A stretch of 64,000 bases of DNA, from NCBI GenBank assembly GCA_963691905.1, contig OY829894.1, positions 1,364,001 through 1,428,000 of the forward strand, read 5' to 3'. The translations under genes and the position numbers were made by a program. Of the stretch, positions 60,854-64,000 are shown piece after piece (positions within the stretch are counted from its first letter, which is position 1; every line of letters begins with the position of its first letter). The notes under the pieces are model-generated. The model was not told where the DNA came from and made no database searches. It saw nothing but the letters and a program-made list of their open reading frames with translations. The stretch comes from QGON01 sp963691905. GTDB taxonomy: Bacteria > Pseudomonadota > Gammaproteobacteria > Chromatiales > Chromatiaceae.

Positions 60854-61215
60854 CAAAACACCACCAAACCCATATAAGTGTCGATTTTATTTACACATCA
60901 ATATAAAGCCAGCAATCTTGTAACACTTTGATTCCCAGTCTTTTTGTTCCCTTCCTGTCTATTTCGTCCCTCTCTGAAATGTTACACCACAAAGAAAAAC
61001 CTGACATAGATCAGCAAAAACCCCGTTTTTGTCGGGTTTCTTTACAAAACTAAAATTCGCAAACGCCAAATCTTTTTTCTGTTCCAAAAAGCGACATAAA
61101 TAATGTCGGGATTTGATTTGTTAACACATTGTTAATGAATGAGTTTTTGAGGGGGATTTACGACAACTATTATGTCACCCTCGATTAAATTCACCTTTTT
61201 GGCATTGGAGTTGCG
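60854..61215 (+). promoter_or_regulatory. PEP-CTERM promoter cassette 1: activator-like sites plus sigma-54 promoter
   Basis: A noncoding region with, in order: GACAT/TGTCG half sites; the perfect palindrome CGACAT-AAATA-ATGTCG (61092-61108); a related site CGACAA-CTATT-ATGTCA (61161-61177); and a sigma-54 promoter TGGCATTGGAGTTGC (61200-61214) with GG and GC exactly ten bases apart. The second site ends 24 bp before the -24 GG. A nearly identical cassette lies at 63213-63577. The layout is that of enhancer sites for an NtrC-type activator. In known PEP-CTERM systems PrsR and RpoN play this part. Confidence 0.8.
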
Positions 61216-61266
61216 TGGATGAGGATGCGGAAATTCAAATACAAACATCACTTGGGAGCAACAGTC

Positions 61267-61884
61267 ATGAAGCACACAAATCTATTTATTAAATTTATTG
61301 CCTTGGTAATCGGTTTACTCATTGTCGGTTCAGCACAAGCTGTGAAATTCGATGGGCTTGTGCGCATGGAGGGTTGGGCGAACCTCACGAATATACATGG
61401 AAATCATATCACCGATATGGCAACTGCAAGAGGACTTGACATTTTTACTGAAACAGATCCAGTAACTTTCGTTGAGACTGAGTTCACGGTCACAGGTGCA
61501 TTCGACGACTTCGATACTCGGCTGGATGTAGGAGATAAAGGCACCTATGAGGATTTCATATTTAATCCTTTTATCCCTCCGATTCTGCCATCCACGTGGT
61601 GGGATGGTGGTAATCTTAGAGGCGGCTTCCACCTGGATACCCTTGATATAGTACTACAGTCAGCGAGCCATCTAATTCTAGAAGGCACAGGCCATCTTAC
61701 AATACTCGGTTACAGCACCACTGACGCAAAATGGAGTCTGTCAACCGATGCCAGCAAGTATGATCCAGGTACAGGATTGTACGCTTTTAAGTCGGCGACG
61801 TGGACAGTTCCAGAACCCACCTCAATTGCACTGATGGGGCTTGGGTTATTGGGACTTGGCTTTCGAAAGTTTGTTAAGAAATAA
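61267..61884 (+). CDS. PEP-CTERM surface/secreted protein
   Basis: A 205-residue exported protein. The signal peptide ends GSAQA. The mature domain (KFDGLVRMEGWANLTNIHGN to about 180) has no recognised enzyme motif and looks like a beta-rich secreted domain. The C-terminus is a textbook PEP-CTERM: VPEPTSIALMGLGLLGLGFR followed by KFVKK, the sorting signal cut by exosortase and placing the protein on the cell surface or in the matrix. ATG at 61267 has GGGAG eight bases upstream; the ATG at 61219 lies at the promoter's start point and is rejected. No exosortase gene is in the window. Confidence 0.9.
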   Translation: MKHTNLFIKFIALVIGLLIVGSAQAVKFDGLVRMEGWANLTNIHGNHITDMATARGLDIFTETDPVTFVETEFTVTGAFDDFDTRLDVGDKGTYEDFIFNPFIPPILPSTWWDGGNLRGGFHLDTLDIVLQSASHLILEGTGHLTILGYSTTDAKWSLSTDASKYDPGTGLYAFKSATWTVPEPTSIALMGLGLLGLGFRKFVKK

Positions 61885-61923
61885 CCAGGATCAATAGAGT
61901 AGTTAATAGGAGAACAATTGAGT

Positions 61924-62301
61924 AATAGGGGACAGACCACGGTTCTGTCCCCTATCCTCAATCTCCGCTAAACAAATCCTTCGATTCCAGCTCACTCCTC
62001 TTTCCCGGCCGTCCAGATTTGCCTGGAGTCACCCGTCTCCCCAAAGCAGCGGCAATTTGTGCCTGGAACTGTGAACTACCCAAAGCATAGTTTCCAGTCG
62101 TCGCCAAACAGAAACAATAGGGGACAGACCACGGTTCTGTCCCCTATCCTCAATCTCCGCTAAACAAATCCTTCGATTCCGGCTCTCTCCTCTTTCCCGG
62201 CCGTCCAGATTTGCCTGGAGTCACCCGTCTCCCCAAAGCAGCGGCAATTTGTGCCTGGAACTGTGAACTACCCAAAGCATAGTTTCCAGTCGTCGCCAAA
62301 C
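61924..62301. repeat. tandem 186-bp duplication of a REP hairpin plus transposase 3' end
   Basis: Two 186-bp units (61924-62109 and 62116-62301) differ at only two positions. Each starts with a 12-bp stem ATAGGGGACAGA/TCTGTCCCCTAT with a seven-base loop (61925-61955 and 62117-62147) and continues with the last about 51 codons of the REP-associated transposase. Unit 1 is therefore a 3' gene fragment. Confidence 0.88.
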
Positions 62302-62872
62302 GAATATCATCAACCATCATCGGGTCAAGCTGAAAACGAAACAGTTCTCTGTATGCAGTTTGTCTTGCCATATCGTCTGTACTCAAAGCAGTGTAAAGCG
62401 AGTGAGGTGTTAACAGATCAGACACATCGTCCTGTGCGTTGACACGATAACTCGACCATGGATATTCTGCCGGATGCCCGACCATCTTCGCCCGAATAGG
62501 ATTCAGCTCAATGTAACGGTAGCAGCTAAGGACATACGCCTCTTCCTGAGTCAAGCACGAACGAAAACGACCCTCCCATAGAGTACCACTACGCCGATAG
62601 GTTCGATTGACATACTGAACATAACGCTGACCAAGCTGTTTCATTAGTTGACCAGCAGCGCCCGAGGTTGAAGGCGTGATGAGCAGATGAACATGATTGG
62701 TCATCAACACATAGGCATGAACAGCACAATCGTATTTATCTGCGTACTCCTTTAGCCAGTGTAGGTACGTTTGGTAATCATCATTAGAAAAGAAACAGGC
62801 TTGGCGATTGTTCCCACGTTGGATCAGGTGGTGTGGTACGCCGGCAAGAGTAATGCGGGGTCTTCTTGGCAT
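62150..62872 (-). CDS. REP-associated tyrosine transposase
   Basis: A 240-residue Y1-transposase-family (TnpA-REP/RAYT) protein. The start MPRRPRITLAGVPHHLIQRG is typical; the HUH motif is VLMTNHVHLLITPSTSGAAG and the catalytic tyrosine is in QRYVQYVNRTYRRSG. The segment YIELNPIRAKMVGHPAEYPW is also diagnostic. The enzyme nicks and joins single-stranded DNA at REP palindromes. Hairpins that fit its likely target flank it on both sides (61925, 62117 and half copies at 62919-62962 and 63661). ATG at 62872 is chosen; the longer open frame to 63259 crosses the repeats and the fragment of the sigma-54 activator. Confidence 0.92.
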   Translation of the reverse strand: MPRRPRITLAGVPHHLIQRGNNRQACFFSNDDYQTYLHWLKEYADKYDCAVHAYVLMTNHVHLLITPSTSGAAGQLMKQLGQRYVQYVNRTYRRSGTLWEGRFRSCLTQEEAYVLSCYRYIELNPIRAKMVGHPAEYPWSSYRVNAQDDVSDLLTPHSLYTALSTDDMARQTAYRELFRFQLDPMMVDDIRLATTGNYALGSSQFQAQIAAALGRRVTPGKSGRPGKRREPESKDLFSGD

Positions 62873-62918
62873 ATTGAGATCATCCTTGATCAGTTGTCTG
62901 CTCATAAGATTAGCAAGG

Positions 62919-62962
62919 AAACCGTGGTCTGTCCCCGATAAAACCGTGGTCTGTCCCCGATA
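62919..62962. repeat. two tandem half-REP units of 22 bp
   Basis: AAACCGTGGTCTGTCCCCGA appears twice with a 22-bp period (62919-62940, 62941-62962), and again in changed form near 63661-63682. It is the complement of one half of the transposase-linked hairpin. Confidence 0.75.
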
Positions 62963-62967
62963 AAACC

Positions 62968-63073
62968 TCAGGAAGGCATGACCGAGACAGAACTGGCAAA
63001 AAAACTTGGCATCAGTCGTAAGGCACTGTGGGAGAGAAGGCAGCGGCTGGGGATACCCAGGCCGAAGCGATGA
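62968..63073 (+). pseudogene. orphan 3' fragment of a sigma-54 activator gene
   Basis: In frame it encodes the last 35 residues of the CbrB-like activator, ending with a stop (QEGMTETELAKKLGISRKAL then WERRQRLGIPRPKR). It differs from the intact gene (60048-60153) at seven positions, all synonymous, including the stop codon (TAG/TGA). The upstream part of the gene is missing; its left end abuts the half-REP repeats. It is therefore a remnant of a paralogous locus. Confidence 0.85.
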
Positions 63074-63132
63074 CCTTTTACAACTCAAGCTTCGGCGTTC
63101 ATGGTGATGGTGCTTCTCTGAATATGACAAAC

Positions 63133-63212
63133 GTAGGGTGCGCCGCGCGCACCATGATTGCTGCTGCCCAACCTCTGTCGGGAATGTAGGAGGGATCAAT
63201 CGAGCGGATCCA
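63133..63212. repeat. family C half and family B short repeat
   Basis: GTAGGGTGCGCCGCGCGCAC (63133-63153) matches the left arm of the family C palindrome at 42101. At 63186-63212 a family B short form starts the region shared with 60825 onward. No coding sequence is seen between 63074 and 63778. Confidence 0.6.
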
Positions 63213-63577
63213 CTAAAACATGACAAAGCCCAAAAATAGTGTCGGTTATATTTACACATCCATATAAAGCCAGCAATCTGGTAACACTTTGATTCCCAGG
63301 TATTTTTGTTCCCTTCCTGTCTATTTCGTCTCTCTCTGAAATGTTACACCGCAAAGAAAAACCTGACATAGATCATCGAAAAACCTGTATTTGTCGGGTT
63401 TCTTTACAAAACTGAATTCTGCAAACACCAAGTCTTTTCTCTGTTTCAAAATACGACATAAATAATGTCGGATTTTGATTTGTTAACACGTTGTTAATGA
63501 ATGAATTTTTGAGGGGGGTTACGACAACTATTATGTCGCAGGCTAGTAAATAGTGTTTGTTGGTATTGATGTTGCTT
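63213..63577 (+). promoter_or_regulatory. PEP-CTERM promoter cassette 2: activator-like sites plus sigma-54 promoter
   Basis: A diverged copy of the cassette at 60854-61215. It holds CGACAT-AAATA-ATGTCG (63454-63470), CGACAA-CTATT-ATGTCG (63522-63538) and a sigma-54 promoter TGGTATTGATGTTGCTT (63561-63577) with GG and GC ten bases apart. The second site ends 24 bp before the -24 GG, the same spacing as in copy 1. Both palindromes and the promoter are kept while the sequence just before the promoter has changed. Confidence 0.8.
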
Positions 63578-63778
63578 GAATATTAAAGTGGATTTCAGAA
63601 CTTATTGTTAATAATAGATCACGCAATCAATTCATTGGAAGTTGCACTGGAAAGGGGTCGGAAAACCGTGGTCTGTTCCCCGTTATGGATGGGGTAGATT
63701 ATTTCAACGACTCACTCGGACAAAGCCTTTTTAAATGGGCACATTTATTGCTCTGACATGAAAAAATGAGGGTTAATC

Positions 63779-64000
63779 ATGCGGCTCCATATGTATAAAA
63801 ACATCTCTATCCTCGCCTGTACATTTTGCTTGTTTATCTTAACCGGGCCAGTACATGCGACACTCGTTAATGTCGCACCAGGGGGAACAGCAACTGCGAG
63901 TGGAACATACCTTACGCACACACCTGATCTTGCAATTGATGGCAACACTAGCACTCTATGGAATGCAGGCTCATGGCCAACACAATGGATTGAAATAGAT
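63779..64000 (+). CDS. secreted protein with F5/8-type-C-like domain, N-terminal part (cut by window edge)
   Basis: The first 74 codons of an exported protein; the rest lies beyond the window. The signal peptide is ISILACTFCLFILTGPVHA. The mature part, ATASGTYLTHTPDLAIDGNT followed by STLWNAGSWPTQWIEID, matches the start of a discoidin (F5/8 type C) carbohydrate-binding domain, where AxDGnxxTxWxs and QWIEID are typical. The shared promoter cassette suggests that it too is a PEP-CTERM protein, but its C-terminus is not visible. ATG at 63779 has GAGGG six bases upstream; ATG at 63791 is also possible. Confidence 0.8.
   Translation, partial: MRLHMYKNISILACTFCLFILTGPVHATLVNVAPGGTATASGTYLTHTPDLAIDGNTSTLWNAGSWPTQWIEID

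Noticed and set aside
61219..61266. Earlier ATG for the PEP-CTERM protein
   Set aside because: It would lie at or before the expected transcription start of the sigma-54 promoter and put a charged stretch before the signal peptide.
62873..63259. N-terminal extension of the REP transposase reading frame
   Set aside because: The extra 129 codons cross half-REP repeats and the antisense of the activator fragment, while a typical family start lies at 62872.
1..64000. tRNA or rRNA genes, CRISPR arrays, prophage
   Set aside because: Scanning by eye found no cloverleaf-like conserved arms, no spaced identical repeats of CRISPR type and no phage structural genes; a dedicated tRNA and profile search was not possible.

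Overview
The window looks like a chromosomal segment of a free-living or symbiotic sulfur-oxidising gammaproteobacterium. This rests on gene content and order: the mltG-tmk-holB-pilZ-tatD order, mfd followed by csiV, an E. coli-type gshA, a YeeE/YedE sulfur-compound transporter, an octaheme hydroxylamine-oxidoreductase-like cytochrome and PEP-CTERM surface proteins. I cannot name the species. Most genes are ordinary housekeeping or regulatory genes; the last 4 kb is a rearranged accessory region. No rRNA, tRNA, CRISPR array or prophage was seen.

Layout. 1-2 kb: a PhoP/PhoQ-like two-component pair (kinase cut by the window edge), a PepSY protein and a glycine-zipper envelope protein. 2.2-5.8 kb: methyltransferase, metZ and gshA (sulfur amino acid and glutathione synthesis), with a structured leader before metZ. 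5.9-15.4 kb: chemoreceptor, prc protease, Nudix hydrolase, mazG, a small protein behind two palindromes, YeeE/YedE transporter, GNAT-like protein, dinB. 15.4-21.3 kb: EF-G paralogue, two small periplasmic proteins, dispersed palindromes, octaheme cytochrome. 21.3-25.6 kb: mfd and csiV. 25.7-29.4 kb: a four-gene Mla/MCE lipid-transport operon. 29.5-34.6 kb: a response-regulator phosphatase and a large hybrid kinase.

The centre (34.8-51.5 kb) is a phosphate region: 2-phosphoglycerate kinase, archaeal-type phosphoglycerate mutase, polyphosphate kinase, a universal stress protein, an Na/Pi cotransporter, a CorC-type protein, then a Pho-box-controlled pst locus (pstS, a phoU fusion, pstC, pstA, two pstB genes, phoB, phoR). 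Two features stand out. The two PstB ATPases have lost complementary catalytic motifs, so only one of the two ATP sites of a heterodimer could be canonical. PhoU is fused to a low-molecular-weight-phosphatase-like domain that lacks its catalytic Cys and Arg.

51.5-55.5 kb is the tatD-pilZ-holB-tmk-mltG operon. 55.7-60.2 kb holds a CbrX/CbrA/CbrB-like system whose sigma-54 activator has GAFIGA in place of GAFTGA. From 60.2 kb to the end lie a BrnT-like toxin-antitoxin pair, two PEP-CTERM-type genes (the second is cut off by the window edge and its class is inferred from its promoter), each preceded by a copy of the same approximately 360-bp regulatory cassette (palindromic activator-like sites plus a sigma-54 promoter), and a REP-associated tyrosine transposase with its hairpins. 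An orphan copy of the 3' end of the sigma-54 activator differs from the intact gene only at synonymous positions. Several families of short palindromic repeats with GTAGG...CCTAC ends are scattered between genes.
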